64,000 bases of DNA from Mycobacterium sherrisii (lineage in GTDB: Bacteria > Actinomycetota > Actinomycetes > Mycobacteriales > Mycobacteriaceae). Both the position numbers and the translations under genes were made by a program. How positions within the stretch are numbered: position 1 is the first letter of the stretch; every line of letters begins with the position of its first letter. This document shows, piece after piece, positions 1 to 10,553 of the stretch. Below the pieces are notes generated by a model. The model was not told the origin of the DNA. It worked only from the letters and a program-made list of their open reading frames with translations, and ran no database searches. Location: contig NZ_LQPT01000051.1 of NCBI RefSeq assembly GCF_002102355.1, forward strand, positions 52,694 through 116,693, in the 5' to 3' direction.

Positions 1-2
1 TG

Positions 3-2819
3 AGCCCGGATTACGCCGACAACACCAAGTTCGCCGACGAGTGGATGCGCTGCGCTGCCGGCACCGACGGTGCGCTGGCCATGGCGATGGGGCACGTCAT
101 TCTGACCGAATACTATGTGCGCCGGCAGGTTCCGTTCTTCGCCGATTACGCCCGGCGCTACACCGACTTGCCGTTCTTGATCAAGCTCGAGCAGCGCGGC
201 GACACGCTGGTGCCGGGGAAGTTTCTCACCGCGGCCGATATCGGCGAGGAGGTCGACAATGCCGCGTTCAAACCGGCGTTGCTCGACGAGGTCACCGACC
301 GCGTCGTGGTGCCCCACGGATCGCTGGGATTTCGCTACGGCGAGGACGGTGTCGGAAAGTGGAACCTCGCGTTGGGTTCGCTGGTACCCGCGTTGAGCGT
401 CGCCCGTGGCGATGGCGAGTCCGACGCCGTCGTGGTCGATCTGCCGAGCTTCGACACGATCGACGGCCACGGCGAGATCGCGCGGCGGGGGGTGCCGGTG
501 CGGCGGGTCGGCGATCATCTGGTGTGCACCGTGTTCGACGTGCTGCTGGCCCACTACGCGGTTCGCCGCGACGGGCTACCCGGGGAATGGCCCACCGGCT
601 ACGACGACGCCGCCCACCAGAACACCCCGGCCTGGCAGGAACCGATCACCGGGGTGTCGGCCGAGCAAGCGATCCGGGTGGCGAAGGAATTTGCTTGCAA
701 CGCGGCCGAATCCGGCGGTCGATCGATGGTGATCATGGGTGGGGGCATCTGTCACTGGTTCCACGGCGACGTGATCTACCGCTCGGTCCTGGCGCTGCTG
801 ATGCTGACCGGGTCGATGGGACGCAACGGGGGTGGCTGGGCACACTACGTCGGGCAGGAAAAGGTCCGTCCCCTGACCGGATGGCAGACGATGGCCAACG
901 CCAGCGACTGGTCGCGCCCGCCGCGACAGGTCCCGGGCGCCTCCTATTGGTATGCCCACACCGACCAATGGCGATACGACGCCTACGGAGCGGACAAGCT
1001 GGCCAGCCCGCTCGGTACCGGCAAGTTCGAGGGCAAGCACACGATGGACCTGCTGGCGTCGGCGGCGGCGATGGGCTGGAGCCCGTTCTACCCGCAGTTC
1101 GACCGCTCCAGCCTGGACGTCGCGGACGAGGCGGCGGCCTGCGGCCGCGACGCCGGCGACTATGTCGCCGAACAGCTGGCGCGGCGCACGCTGAAACTCT
1201 CGGTGACCGACCCGGACAACCCGGTCAACTGGCCACGCGTGCTGAGCGTCTGGCGGTCCAACCTGATCGGGTCCTCCGGCAAGGGCGGCGAGTACTTCCT
1301 CAAACACCTGCTCGGCACCGACTCCAACGTGCAATGCGAGCCTCCCGCCGAGGGGGTACGTCCACAGGAAGTCAACTGGGACAACGAGATTCCCGAAGGG
1401 AAGCTCGATTTGATGATGTCGATCGACTTCCGCATGACGTCGACGACGCTAGTGTCCGACGTGGTGCTGCCCGCCGCCACCTGGTACGAGAAGTACGACC
1501 TGTCCAGCACCGACATGCACCCCTACGTGCATGCCTTCAGCGCGGCCATCGACCCGCCCTGGGAAACCCGGTCCGATTTCGACGCATTCGCCGCCATCGC
1601 GCGTGCCTTCAGTGCGATGGCCCGCCGGCACCTGGGTACCCGGCGCGACGTCGTGCTGACCGCCCTGCAGCACGACACCCCGGAGGCGATGGCGTATCCC
1701 GACGGCGCGCAGCGCAATTGGTTGAGCAGCGACGAGGTCCCGATCCCCGGCCGGACGATGGGCACGCTGACCGTCGTCGAGCGCGACTACACCGCAATCT
1801 ACGACAAGTGGGTGACGTTGGGTCCGCTGCTGGACAGATTCGGGGCGACCGTCAAGGGCTGTACGGTCCATCCCTTCCGCGAGGTCGGCGAGCTTGCCGC
1901 GAAGTTCGGGGTGATGAATTCCGGTGCGGGAGCAGGCCGTCCGGCGATCACCACGGCCGAGCGGATGGCCGACGTGATCTTGGCCCTGTCCGGAACCTGC
2001 AACGGCCGGCTGGCGGTCGAGGGCTTCCTGGAGCTGGAGAAACGCACCGGGCAGCGACTGGCGCAGCTGGCCGAGGGCAGCGAGGAGAGGCGAATCACCT
2101 TCGCCGACACCCAGGCCCGGCCTGTCCCGGTGATCACCAGCCCGGAGTGGTCGGGCAGCGAAACCGGGGGCCGGCGCTACGCCCCGTTCACCATCAACAT
2201 CGAGCACCTCAAGCCGTTTCACACCCTCACCGGACGCATGCACTTCTATCTCGCCCACGACTGGGTCGAGGAACTCGGCGAACAGCTGCCCGTGTACCGG
2301 CCGCCGCTGGACATGGCCCGGCTGTTCGAACAGCCGGAGCTGGGCCCCACCAAAGACGGGATCGGTCTGACCGTGCGGTATCTGACACCGCATTCGAAGT
2401 GGTCGTTCCACTCCACCTACCAGGACAACCTGTACATGTTGTCGTTGTCCCGCGGCGGTCCGACGATGTGGATGAGCCCGGCCGACGCCGCGAAAATTCA
2501 AGCCCGCGACAACGATTGGGTGGAGGCAGTCAACGCTAACGGCATCTACGTGTGTCGGGCGATCGTTTCGCACCGGATGCCTGAGGGCGTGGTGTTCGTC
2601 TATCACGTGCAGGAACGCACCGTCGACACGCCGCGCACCGAGACCAACAACAAGCGCGGCGGCAACCACAACGCGCTCACCCGAGTGCGGATCAAACCCA
2701 GTCACCTGGCCGGCGGCTATGCCCAGCATTCGTTCGGATTCAACTACCTGGGCCCCACCGGCAACCAGCGCGACGAGGTCACCATTGTCCGCCGGCGCAG
2801 CCAGGAGGTGACCTACTAG
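3..2819 (+). CDS. narG: Respiratory nitrate reductase alpha subunit NarG, 5'-truncated by the window edge
   Basis: This is the C-terminal 938 residues of the catalytic alpha subunit, which reduces nitrate to nitrite at a Mo-bis-MGD centre on the inner face of the membrane. The reading frame is open from base 3 (SPDYADNTKFADEW), so the start and the N-terminal Fe-S/Mo-binding part lie upstream of the window. Segments such as GTDGALAMAMGHVILTEYY and the long molybdopterin-oxidoreductase core fit NarG rather than NapA or NarB. Three subunit genes follow in the same direction, narH starting 35 bases downstream, so this is the usual narGHJI operon. No promoter is visible because the gene starts outside the window. 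Identification is secure; completeness of the N-terminus cannot be judged. Confidence 0.96.
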   Translation, partial: SPDYADNTKFADEWMRCAAGTDGALAMAMGHVILTEYYVRRQVPFFADYARRYTDLPFLIKLEQRGDTLVPGKFLTAADIGEEVDNAAFKPALLDEVTDRVVVPHGSLGFRYGEDGVGKWNLALGSLVPALSVARGDGESDAVVVDLPSFDTIDGHGEIARRGVPVRRVGDHLVCTVFDVLLAHYAVRRDGLPGEWPTGYDDAAHQNTPAWQEPITGVSAEQAIRVAKEFACNAAESGGRSMVIMGGGICHWFHGDVIYRSVLALLMLTGSMGRNGGGWAHYVGQEKVRPLTGWQTMANASDWSRPPRQVPGASYWYAHTDQWRYDAYGADKLASPLGTGKFEGKHTMDLLASAAAMGWSPFYPQFDRSSLDVADEAAACGRDAGDYVAEQLARRTLKLSVTDPDNPVNWPRVLSVWRSNLIGSSGKGGEYFLKHLLGTDSNVQCEPPAEGVRPQEVNWDNEIPEGKLDLMMSIDFRMTSTTLVSDVVLPAATWYEKYDLSSTDMHPYVHAFSAAIDPPWETRSDFDAFAAIARAFSAMARRHLGTRRDVVLTALQHDTPEAMAYPDGAQRNWLSSDEVPIPGRTMGTLTVVERDYTAIYDKWVTLGPLLDRFGATVKGCTVHPFREVGELAAKFGVMNSGAGAGRPAITTAERMADVILALSGTCNGRLAVEGFLELEKRTGQRLAQLAEGSEERRITFADTQARPVPVITSPEWSGSETGGRRYAPFTINIEHLKPFHTLTGRMHFYLAHDWVEELGEQLPVYRPPLDMARLFEQPELGPTKDGIGLTVRYLTPHSKWSFHSTYQDNLYMLSLSRGGPTMWMSPADAAKIQARDNDWVEAVNANGIYVCRAIVSHRMPEGVVFVYHVQERTVDTPRTETNNKRGGNHNALTRVRIKPSHLAGGYAQHSFGFNYLGPTGNQRDEVTIVRRRSQEVTY

Positions 2820-2854
2820 ATGACGGGTCCAAGCGACGCCCGCGGAGCGAGACG

Positions 2855-4519
2855 ATGAAAGTCATGGCGCAGCTGGCGATGGTGATGAACCTCGACAAAT
2901 GCATTGGCTGCCATACCTGTTCGGTGACCTGTAAGCAGGCCTGGACCAACCGTGCGGGAACCGAGTACGTGTGGTTCAACAACGTCGAAACCCGCCCGGG
3001 TGTGGGGTATCCGCGCACCTACGAGGACCAGCAGCGCTGGCGCGGTGGCTGGATCCGCGATAGAAAGGGCCGCCTGCGGCTGCGCGACGGTGGGCGATTC
3101 GCGAAGTTGCTGCGGATCTTCGCCAACCCCCGGCTGCCGACCATCGCCGACTATTACGAGCCGTGGACCTACGACTACGAGAACCTGACCCGCGCGCCGG
3201 CGGGCGACACCTTCCCGACGGCGCCACCACGCAGTCTGATCAGCGGCGCACCGATGAAGGTGTCGTGGGGCTCCAACTGGGACGACAACCTGGCCGGCTC
3301 GCCCGAAATCCTGCCCGACGACCCGGTGTTGCGCAAGGTCAGCGAGGACATCAAGCTCAAGCTCGAAGAGACCTTCATGTTCTACCTGCCGCGGATCTGC
3401 GAGCACTGCCTGAATCCCTCGTGCGTCGCGTCGTGCCCGTCGGGGGCGATGTACAAGCGCACCGAGGACGGCATCGTGCTCGTCGACCAGGACCGCTGCC
3501 GCGGCTGGCGGATGTGTGTGTCCGGATGTCCTTACAAGAAGGTGTATTTCAACCACAAGACGGGCAAGGCCGAAAAGTGCACCATGTGCTACCCGCGCAT
3601 CGAGGTCGGCCTGCCCACGGTGTGCTCGGAAACCTGTGTGGGACGGCTGCGCTACCTGGGATTGGTGTTCTACGATGCCGACCGGGTGCTCGAGGCGGCG
3701 TCGGTGCCACAGGACACCGAGCTGTACGAGGCCCAGCGCCGAATCCTGTTGGACCCCAACGATCCCGAGGTGATCGCCGGTGCGCGGGCGCAGGGCATCG
3801 CCGAGGAGTGGATCGAGGCGGCGCAACGGTCTCCGGTGTACGCCTTGATCAACACCTATCGGGTGGCGCTGCCGCTGCATCCGGAATACCGCACCATGCC
3901 GATGGTTTGGTACATCCCGCCGCTGTCACCGGTCGTCGACGCTGTCAGCCGCGACGGCCACGACGGCGAGGATCTGGGCAATCTGTTCGGCGCGCTGGAG
4001 GCGCTGCGCATCCCGATCCAATACCTGGCCGAACTCTTTACCGCGGGCGACACGGACGCGGTCGCGGGCGTACTCAGGCGGCTGGCCGCGATGCGGTCCT
4101 ACATGCGTGACATCAACCTCGGCCGTGAGACCCAACCGCACATCCCGGAGGCGGTCGGCATGACCGAAGAGCAGATCTACGACATGTACCGGCTCTTGGC
4201 GATCGCGAAATACGAAGAGCGCTATGTCATTCCGACGGCATACCCGGCCGATACGCCGGCCGCCGGGCTGGCCGAGGGGTTGGGTTGCTCGTTGTCCTAC
4301 GACGACGGACCGGGCATGTATGAACACGGCCCGTTCGGCGGTGGCGGCACGACGCCGGTACCGGTGGCCGTGGAAACCTTTCACGCGCAGCGGCGCCGGC
4401 AGGAGGGCCAGGCGGCGGCCGAAACCGACACCCGTCGCTCCCCGGTGAACCTGCTGAACTGGGACGGCCACAGCGCGCAGACGGGCCTGTTCCCGCAACG
4501 AGATCGGCAACACCGATGA
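2855..4519 (+). CDS. narH: Respiratory nitrate reductase beta subunit NarH
   Basis: Electron-transfer subunit (554 aa) that passes electrons from the NarI hemes to NarG through four Fe-S clusters. Four cysteine groups are visible: CIGCHTC near residue 14, CEHCLNPSCVASC near 185, CRGWRMCVSGCP near 215, and CTMCYP with CSETC near 245-260. In the third group a Trp replaces one Cys, as in the family where that group holds a 3Fe-4S cluster. The start follows the narG stop after 35 bases, with GGAGCGAGACG just upstream of the ATG. The 3' end overlaps narJ by four bases (ATGA), which indicates translational coupling. The protein should be cytoplasmic, bound to NarG and anchored through NarI. Confidence 0.97.
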   Translation: MKVMAQLAMVMNLDKCIGCHTCSVTCKQAWTNRAGTEYVWFNNVETRPGVGYPRTYEDQQRWRGGWIRDRKGRLRLRDGGRFAKLLRIFANPRLPTIADYYEPWTYDYENLTRAPAGDTFPTAPPRSLISGAPMKVSWGSNWDDNLAGSPEILPDDPVLRKVSEDIKLKLEETFMFYLPRICEHCLNPSCVASCPSGAMYKRTEDGIVLVDQDRCRGWRMCVSGCPYKKVYFNHKTGKAEKCTMCYPRIEVGLPTVCSETCVGRLRYLGLVFYDADRVLEAASVPQDTELYEAQRRILLDPNDPEVIAGARAQGIAEEWIEAAQRSPVYALINTYRVALPLHPEYRTMPMVWYIPPLSPVVDAVSRDGHDGEDLGNLFGALEALRIPIQYLAELFTAGDTDAVAGVLRRLAAMRSYMRDINLGRETQPHIPEAVGMTEEQIYDMYRLLAIAKYEERYVIPTAYPADTPAAGLAEGLGCSLSYDDGPGMYEHGPFGGGGTTPVPVAVETFHAQRRRQEGQAAAETDTRRSPVNLLNWDGHSAQTGLFPQRDRQHR

Positions 4520-5175
4520 GACTGCCGAGCATTGCCCGGGAACGTCGCGGCACCATGGGAGACCGGCTGGTGTGGCAGGCGGCATCGCTGCTGCTGGCCT
4601 ATCCGGACGACGGCCATGCCGCCCGGTTGGACACCGTCGAGGAGCTGCTCGCGCACCTGAGCGGACCCGCCGCGGAGTTGCTGCGCCGAACGCTTACGGC
4701 GCTGCGTGCGCTGGACCCGATGACCGCGGCGGCCCGCTACGTCGAGACGTTCGACATGCAACGGCGCGCCACGATGTATCTGACCTATTGGACCGCGGGG
4801 GACACCCGCAACCGCGGCAAGGAGATGCTGTCGTTCGCCGACGCCTACCGCGCCGCCGGGGCCCGGCCGCCGTGCGCGGAGGCGCCGGACCATCTGCCGG
4901 TGCTGCTGGAATTCGCCGCTACCGTCAGCCCCGAGATCGGCCGGCGATTGCTGACCGAGCATCGCGTGCCGATCGACGTGGTGGCGCGCGCGCTGTCCGC
5001 TGCCGGCTCGCCCTACGCGCACACCGTCGCGGCGATCGGCACGACATTGCCGGAGCCCAACGACCGGCAGGCGCGCCGGGCCCAGCGGCTTGCCGAGTCC
5101 GGCCCTCCCGTGGAATCCGTTGGGCTGCAGCCGTTTACATTGACCGTGCCGCCCAGGCGTGGCCCGGGAGGTTGA
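4516..5175 (+). CDS. narJ: Nitrate reductase molybdenum cofactor assembly chaperone NarJ
   Basis: Dedicated chaperone (219 aa) needed for insertion of the Mo cofactor into NarG and for assembly of the NarGH complex; it is not part of the mature enzyme. The sequence is the all-helical NarJ/TorD type, with the recognisable stretch RRATMYLTYWTAGDTRNRGK in the middle. It starts inside the narH stop (ATGA overlap). An in-frame ATG at 4555 (MGDRLVWQ) would give a shorter protein, but the overlap favours 4516. The gene ends eight bases before the proposed narI start. Confidence 0.95.
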   Translation: MRLPSIARERRGTMGDRLVWQAASLLLAYPDDGHAARLDTVEELLAHLSGPAAELLRRTLTALRALDPMTAAARYVETFDMQRRATMYLTYWTAGDTRNRGKEMLSFADAYRAAGARPPCAEAPDHLPVLLEFAATVSPEIGRRLLTEHRVPIDVVARALSAAGSPYAHTVAAIGTTLPEPNDRQARRAQRLAESGPPVESVGLQPFTLTVPPRRGPGG

Positions 5176-5180
5176 CGTCC

Positions 5181-5915
5181 GTGCATATGAAATTACTCGA
5201 AATCTTCTGGGACGACGCGCCTTACGTCGTGCTGGCGATCGTCGCCGTCGGCTGCTGGTGGCGGTACCGCTACGACAAATTCGGCTGGACCACCCGTTCG
5301 TCGCAGATCTACGAATCGAAGCTGCTCTCGATCGGCAGCCCGCTGTTCCACTTCGGCAGCCTGATGGTGATCATGGGCCACGTCGTCGGTTTATTCGTCC
5401 CGGAATCCTGGACCGAATGGTTGGGGGTGAGCGATCACCTCTACCACCTGCAGGCGCTGCTGCTCGGGGTGCCGGCCGGCATCGCCGCCATCACCGGAAT
5501 CGGATTGCTGATTTACCGGCGGCGCACCCACCCGCCGGTACTGCGGGCCACCACCCGAAACGACAAACTGATGTACGCCGTGCTGACCTGCGCCCTGGTG
5601 GCGGGCATGTGTTGCACCGTGGCCGGCGCCACGCATTTCGGCGAGCTGCACGACTATCGGCGGAAAGTGTCGGTGTGGTTCCGCTCGATCTGGATCCTCG
5701 ACCCGCGCGGCGATTTGATGGCCCACGCGGCGGTCTACTACCAGATCCACGTCTTCATCGCCCTGGCGTTGTTCGCACTGTGGCCGTTCACCCGCTTGGT
5801 GCACGCGTTCAGCGCTCCGATCGGGTACCTGTTCCGGCCCTACATCGTCTATCGCAGTCGCGACGTGGCCGACCGGCGTCGGCTGGTCGGGTCGGCGTCA
5901 CGGCGCGCCTGGTAG
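5181..5915 (+). CDS. narI: Respiratory nitrate reductase gamma subunit NarI (cytochrome b)
   Basis: Membrane subunit (244 aa) that oxidises quinol and carries two b-type hemes, feeding electrons to NarH. Five hydrophobic segments are visible, with conserved His residues in HFGSLMVIMGHVVG, HLYHLQALLLG and YYQIHVFIALA. The GTG at 5181 is chosen because GGGAGG at 5166-5171 lies nine bases upstream; the ATG at 5187 (MKLLEIFWDD) is the alternative and would lose only two residues. It is the last gene of the nar operon. The next gene, typA, starts 69 bases later with its own likely promoter. Confidence 0.94.
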   Translation: MHMKLLEIFWDDAPYVVLAIVAVGCWWRYRYDKFGWTTRSSQIYESKLLSIGSPLFHFGSLMVIMGHVVGLFVPESWTEWLGVSDHLYHLQALLLGVPAGIAAITGIGLLIYRRRTHPPVLRATTRNDKLMYAVLTCALVAGMCCTVAGATHFGELHDYRRKVSVWFRSIWILDPRGDLMAHAAVYYQIHVFIALALFALWPFTRLVHAFSAPIGYLFRPYIVYRSRDVADRRRLVGSASRRAW

Positions 5916-5971
5916 GCAGTGCCGGCGCCGTCTGGTGAGCTGCCAGTTCGCCAACCAGAGCCCGCCGCTGC

Positions 5972-5977
5972 CACAAT
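5972..5977 (+). promoter_or_regulatory. Candidate -10 element for leaderless typA transcript
   Basis: CACAAT lies exactly seven bases before the GTG start of typA and there is no Shine-Dalgarno sequence, the arrangement seen for mycobacterial leaderless mRNAs. The hexamer deviates from TANNNT at its first base, so this is a moderate call. Confidence 0.4.
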
Positions 5978-5984
5978 CACCGAC

Positions 5985-7871
5985 GTGCCATTCCGCAATG
6001 TCGCCATCGTTGCTCACGTCGACCACGGCAAGACGACCCTCGTCGACGCGATGCTCCGCCAGTCCGGAGCCCTACACGAGCGCGGTGAGCTGCAAGAACG
6101 CGTGATGGACAGCGGCGACCTGGAACGCGAAAAGGGCATCACGATCCTGGCCAAGAACACCGCCGTGCACCGCCACCACCCGGACGGCACGGTGACGGTG
6201 ATCAACGTCATCGACACCCCCGGCCACGCCGACTTCGGCGGCGAGGTGGAGCGCGGGCTGTCGATGGTCGACGGCGTGCTGCTGTTGGTCGACGCCTCGG
6301 AGGGGCCGTTGCCGCAGACCCGGTTCGTGTTGCGCAAGGCGCTGCAGGCACACCTGCCGGTGATCCTCGTCGTCAACAAGACCGATCGGCCGGACGCGCG
6401 CATCGGCGAGGTCGTCGACGCCAGCCACGATCTGCTGCTCGACGTGGCATCCGACCTCGACGACGAAGCCGCCAAGGCGGCCGAGCACGCGCTGGGCCTG
6501 CCGACGCTGTACGCGTCCGGGCGGGCGGGAATCGCCAGCACCGAGCAGCCCGCCGACGGCGAGATCCCCGCCGGCGACAACCTCGACCCGCTGTTCGACG
6601 TGCTGATGGAGCACATCCCCGCACCGTCCGGCGACCCCGGGGCCCCGCTGCAGGCGCTGGTGACCAACCTCGACTCGTCGGCGTTCCTCGGCCGGCTCGC
6701 CCTGATCCGGATCTACAACGGCAAGCTGCGCAAGGGGCAGCAGGTGGCGTGGATGCGTGAGGTGGACGGTGTCCCGGTGATCACCAGCGCCAAGATCACG
6801 GAGCTGCTGGCGACCGAAGGCGTCGACCGCCGCCCCACCGACGTCGCGGTGGCCGGGGACATCGTGGCGGTCGCCGGGATTCCGGAGATCATGATCGGCG
6901 ACACCCTGGCCGATCCGGAACACGCGCACGCGCTGCCGCGCATCACCGTCGACGAGCCCGCGATCTCCGTCACGGTCGGCACCAACACGTCCCCGCTGGC
7001 GGGCAAGGTGTCCGGCCACAAGCTGACCGCGCGCATGGTCCGCAACCGGCTCGACCAGGAACTGGTGGGCAACGTGTCGATCCGGGTGGTCGACATCGGT
7101 CGGCCCGACGCCTGGGAGGTGCAGGGCCGCGGCGAGCTCGCCCTGGCCGTGCTGGTCGAACAGATGCGACGGGAGGGCTTCGAGCTCACCGTCGGCAAGC
7201 CGCAGGTGGTCACCAAGACCATCGACGGCAAGCTGCACGAGCCGTTCGAGGCGATGACCATCGACTGCCCGGAGGAGTTCGTCGGCGCCATCACCCAGTT
7301 GATGGCCGGCCGCAAGGGCCGCATGGAGGAGATGGCCAACCATGCCGCCGGCTGGGTGCGGATGGATTTCATCGTGCCCAGCCGCGGCCTGATCGGCTTC
7401 CGCACCGACTTCCTCACCCTGACCCGCGGCACCGGCATCGCCAACGCCGTGTTCGACGGTTACCGGCCGTGGGCGGGGGAGATCCGGGCCCGCCACACCG
7501 GTTCGCTGGTGTCCGACCGCAGCGGCACCATCACGCCGTTCGCCATGATCCAGCTCGCCGACCGCGGCCAGTTCTTCGTGCAGCCGGGCCAGGACACCTA
7601 CGAAGGGATGGTCGTCGGCATCAACCCGCGCCCGGAGGACCTCGACATCAACGTCACCCGCGAGAAGAAGCTGACCAACATGCGGTCCTCGACCGCCGAC
7701 GTGATCGAGACCCTCGCCAAGCCCCTGGAACTCGACCTGGAGGGCGCCATGGAGTTCTGCGCCGCCGACGAATGCGTCGAGGTGACCCCGGAGATCGTCC
7801 GGGTCCGCAAGGTGGAGCTGGACGCCACGGCCCGGGCCCGCAGCAAAGCGAGAGCCAAGGCCCGGGGCTAA
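5985..7871 (+). CDS. typA: Ribosome-associated GTPase TypA/BipA
   Basis: Translational GTPase (628 aa) of the EF-G-like family, binding the ribosome and involved in stress adaptation and ribosome assembly. G-motifs are present: AHVDHGKTT near residue 10 (G1), [15 protein letters not shown] near 75-90 (G3) and NKTD near 130 (G4). EF-G-like domains II, III and V and the TypA C-terminal domain follow, with [20 protein letters not shown] and [16 protein letters not shown] diagnostic of TypA. The frame is open to a GTG at 5919, but family members begin [16 protein letters not shown], so the GTG at 5985 is used. The C-terminus is a short basic tail of Arg, Ala and Lys. Confidence 0.96.
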   Translation: MPFRNVAIVAHVDHGKTTLVDAMLRQSGALHERGELQERVMDSGDLEREKGITILAKNTAVHRHHPDGTVTVINVIDTPGHADFGGEVERGLSMVDGVLLLVDASEGPLPQTRFVLRKALQAHLPVILVVNKTDRPDARIGEVVDASHDLLLDVASDLDDEAAKAAEHALGLPTLYASGRAGIASTEQPADGEIPAGDNLDPLFDVLMEHIPAPSGDPGAPLQALVTNLDSSAFLGRLALIRIYNGKLRKGQQVAWMREVDGVPVITSAKITELLATEGVDRRPTDVAVAGDIVAVAGIPEIMIGDTLADPEHAHALPRITVDEPAISVTVGTNTSPLAGKVSGHKLTARMVRNRLDQELVGNVSIRVVDIGRPDAWEVQGRGELALAVLVEQMRREGFELTVGKPQVVTKTIDGKLHEPFEAMTIDCPEEFVGAITQLMAGRKGRMEEMANHAAGWVRMDFIVPSRGLIGFRTDFLTLTRGTGIANAVFDGYRPWAGEIRARHTGSLVSDRSGTITPFAMIQLADRGQFFVQPGQDTYEGMVVGINPRPEDLDINVTREKKLTNMRSSTADVIETLAKPLELDLEGAMEFCAADECVEVTPEIVRVRKVELDATARARSKARAKARG

Positions 7872-7932
7872 CTCCTTGTTGCCCATTGCCCGCAGGATCC
7901 ACCGAGCCGCCGGGCAGGCGGTCGATACCCTG

Positions 7933-9834
7933 ATGGTCGTGCTGCACCGGGCCCGCCACCTCGTTCTGGCGGCCGGCGTTTTGCTCACCGTGGCAGGACT
8001 GGCCCTGGCCGCGTGCACCGTCAGCCCGCCGCCGGCGCCGCAGAGCACCGATACCCCGCACAACACGCCGCCGCCGCAGCGGGTCATGCAGATCATCATG
8101 GGCATCGACTCGATCGGCGCCGGCTTCAACCCGCATCTGCTCTCGGATCTGTCGCCAGTCAACGCCGCGATCAGCGCCCTGGTGTTGCCTAGCGCGTTCC
8201 GGCCGGTGCCCGACCCGACCACGCCGACGGGCTCGCGGTGGGAGATGGACCCGACGCTGCTGGTGTCCGCCGAGGTGACCAACCAGAACCCGTTCACGGT
8301 GACCTACAAGATCCGGCCCGAGGCGCAGTGGACCGACAACGCACCGATCGGCGCCGACGACTTCTGGTACCTGTGGCACCAGATGGTCACCCAGCCCGGG
8401 GTGGTGGATCCGGCGGGCTACGACCTGATCACGGGCGTGCAGTCGCTGGAGGGCGGCAAGCAGGCCGTCGTCACCTTCGCTCAGCCGTATCCGGCGTGGA
8501 AGGAGCTGTTCAGCGACCTGCTGCCGGCGCACATCGTCAAGGATGTGCCGGGCGGGTTCGCGGCCGGTCTGGTCCGGTCGCTGACGGTCACCGGCGGGCA
8601 ATTCCGGGTGGAGAACATCGACCCGCAGCGCGACGAGATCCTGATCGCGCGCAACGACCGATATTGGGGACCACCCGCCAAGCCGTCCCTCATCCTGTTC
8701 CGGCGGGCCGGGGCGCCGGCGGCGCTGGCGGACTCGGTACGCAACGGCGACACCCAGGTGGCCCAGGTGCACGGCGGCTCGGCGGCGTTCGCTCAGCTGT
8801 CGGCGATTCCCGAGGTGCGCACGGCCCGCATCATGACACCGCGGGTCATGCAGCTTACGCTGCGCGCCAACCAGCCCAAGCTGAGCGATGCCGGGGTGCG
8901 CAAGGGGATTCTGGGACTGCTCGACGTCGACCTGCTCGCGGCCGTCGGCGCCGGCAGCGACAACACCATCTCGCTGGACCAGGCCCAGATCCGGTCCCCG
9001 AGCGATCCCGGCTACGAACCGACCGCGCCGCCGGCCATGAGCAAACAGGCCGCGCTGGCGTTGTTCTCGGCGGCCGGCTACCAGATCGAAAGCAGCGCGT
9101 CGGCGTCGCCGACACCCGAGCCCGGCACCCCCAACGGCGGGCCACCGGAGGTGACCCGCGGTCGCATCAGCAAGGACGGCAAGCAGTTGACGCTGATCAT
9201 CGGGGTGGCGTCGAACGACCCCACCTCGGTCGCGGTCGCCAACACCGCCGCCGACCAGCTGCGTAACGTCGGCATCGCGGCGTCGGTGTCCGCGCTGGAC
9301 CCCGTCACGCTGTACCGCGACGCGCTGACCAACAACCAGGTCGACGCGATCGTCGGCTGGCATCGGGCCGGCGGCAACCTGGCGACGCTGCTGGCGTCGC
9401 GGTTCGGCTGTCCCGCCCTGCAGGCCACCACCGTCCCAACCACCAGCACGCAGACCACCACCACCGCCGCCGGCTCGACGGCGCCGTCCCCGTCGGCCGC
9501 CACGTCGCTGCCGCCCACGGCCACGCCCACGGCTGCGCCGCCCAGTCGGCCGCCCGACCCCGGCGCGCTGGTGCAGGCGCCGTCGAACCTGACCGGGATC
9601 TGCGATCGCAGCATTCAGTCCAACATCGACGCCGCGCTCAACGGCACAAAAAGCATCAACGAGGTGATCACCGCGGTGGAGCCGCGGTTGTGGAACATGG
9701 CGACCGTGCTGCCGATCCTGCAGGACACCACGATCGTCGGCGCGGGGCCCAGCGTGCAGAACGTCAGCCTGTCCGGTGCGGTGCCGGTCGGCATCGTCGG
9801 CGACGCCGGGCAGTGGGTGAAGACCGGGCCTTAG
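7933..9834 (+). CDS. lpqW: Lipoprotein LpqW, oligopeptide-binding-protein fold
   Basis: Secreted lipoprotein (633 aa) of the SBP family 5 fold. In mycobacteria LpqW acts at the branch point between PIM and LM/LAM synthesis rather than as a peptide importer. The N-terminus has Arg, a hydrophobic stretch and the lipobox LALAAC with the modified Cys near residue 28. Ala/Pro/Thr-rich linkers occur around residues 395-415 and 500-545. The core ([32 protein letters not shown]) is strongly LpqW-like. The frame extends to a TTG at 7876, but the ATG at 7933 gives a proper signal peptide. The gene is convergent with the TetR gene, their stop codons overlapping at 9831-9834. Confidence 0.93.
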   Translation: MVVLHRARHLVLAAGVLLTVAGLALAACTVSPPPAPQSTDTPHNTPPPQRVMQIIMGIDSIGAGFNPHLLSDLSPVNAAISALVLPSAFRPVPDPTTPTGSRWEMDPTLLVSAEVTNQNPFTVTYKIRPEAQWTDNAPIGADDFWYLWHQMVTQPGVVDPAGYDLITGVQSLEGGKQAVVTFAQPYPAWKELFSDLLPAHIVKDVPGGFAAGLVRSLTVTGGQFRVENIDPQRDEILIARNDRYWGPPAKPSLILFRRAGAPAALADSVRNGDTQVAQVHGGSAAFAQLSAIPEVRTARIMTPRVMQLTLRANQPKLSDAGVRKGILGLLDVDLLAAVGAGSDNTISLDQAQIRSPSDPGYEPTAPPAMSKQAALALFSAAGYQIESSASASPTPEPGTPNGGPPEVTRGRISKDGKQLTLIIGVASNDPTSVAVANTAADQLRNVGIAASVSALDPVTLYRDALTNNQVDAIVGWHRAGGNLATLLASRFGCPALQATTVPTTSTQTTTTAAGSTAPSPSAATSLPPTATPTAAPPSRPPDPGALVQAPSNLTGICDRSIQSNIDAALNGTKSINEVITAVEPRLWNMATVLPILQDTTIVGAGPSVQNVSLSGAVPVGIVGDAGQWVKTGP

Positions 9835-10457
9835 CTCGCGTCGTCCGGTGTCGCCGGCTGGGGCTGGCGGGGCGGAATGATGGTGTCGACGATCATCGCC
9901 AGCTCGCGGCGGTTCGGCGGTTCACCGGTGAGCAGGAAGTGCTGGTTGATCAGCGCGGGCCCGATGCGCGGGGTCAGCGGGGTCAGCGCGGCCGGATCGA
10001 CGTCGCCGGCCTCGACGGCGGCTTGCAGGATCGAATCGATCAGCTTCAGCCGCGGCCCGACCACCGCGTCGGCGAAGATTGCGCGCATCTCGGGTTCGTG
10101 CAGCAGCTGGTGGATGATGTCCAGCCCGGGGAACGCCGTCTTGCCGGCCAGCACGTCGCGGTGCGCGGTGAACACCGTGAGCAAAGCCTCGCGCGGAGAC
10201 CGGCTGGACCGCGGCTCGGGTACCGACGGCAGCGCGAAAACCAGCGCGGCGTGCACCAGATCGTGTTTGCTGCACCAGCGTCGGTACAGCGCCGCCTTAC
10301 CGGTCTGGGCGCGCGCCGCGATGCCTTCCATCGTCAGCCCGCCGTAGCCAACCTCGGTCAGCTCGGCCAGGGTGGCCTCGTAGAGCGCGCGTTCGAGGAC
10401 CTCGCCTCGCCGGCGGCTCCGCACCGCGCTCGACACTGTCTGGGTGGCTTGCGACAT
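9831..10457 (-). CDS. TetR-family regulator (Rv1167c-like)
   Basis: Transcriptional regulator of 208 aa. The N-terminal HTH region (residues about 20-65, [21 protein letters not shown]) is typical TetR; the C-terminal ligand-binding half is of the TetR_C type common in actinobacteria. The ligand is unknown. It starts at ATG 10457 ([10 protein letters not shown]), divergent from mshB across a 96-base gap holding an inverted repeat that may be its operator. It corresponds by position to Rv1167c, which in H37Rv is separated from mshB by PPE17 and PE11; those two genes are absent here. Confidence 0.88.
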   Translation of the reverse strand: MSQATQTVSSAVRSRRRGEVLERALYEATLAELTEVGYGGLTMEGIAARAQTGKAALYRRWCSKHDLVHAALVFALPSVPEPRSSRSPREALLTVFTAHRDVLAGKTAFPGLDIIHQLLHEPEMRAIFADAVVGPRLKLIDSILQAAVEAGDVDPAALTPLTPRIGPALINQHFLLTGEPPNRRELAMIVDTIIPPRQPQPATPDDAS

Positions 10458-10488
10458 TCCTCGATAGTAGCCGTCGCCGTTCCTACTT

Positions 10489-10508
10489 GGTGCGGCAATC
10501 GTCGCACC
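10489..10508. promoter_or_regulatory. Inverted repeat between tetR and mshB, candidate operator
   Basis: GGTGCG, an eight-base spacer and CGCACC form a perfect 6-8-6 inverted repeat in the gap between the divergent TetR and mshB genes. A self-regulatory TetR operator is an inference from position only. Confidence 0.3.
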
Positions 10509-10541
10509 CGGTGACCGAAGGGACGCCGCTTCGGCGCCGGA

Positions 10542-10547
10542 TAGAGT
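10542..10547 (+). promoter_or_regulatory. Candidate -10 element for leaderless mshB transcript
   Basis: TAGAGT matches TANNNT and ends six bases before the mshB ATG, with no Shine-Dalgarno sequence between. Confidence 0.4.
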
Positions 10548-10553
10548 GCGTCC

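Noticed and set aside
6072-8297. 741-codon minus-strand open frame opposite typA and lpqW
   Set aside because: It is the shadow of the GC3-biased codons of typA and lpqW. The translation has no recognisable domain and is Gly/Arg/His-rich.
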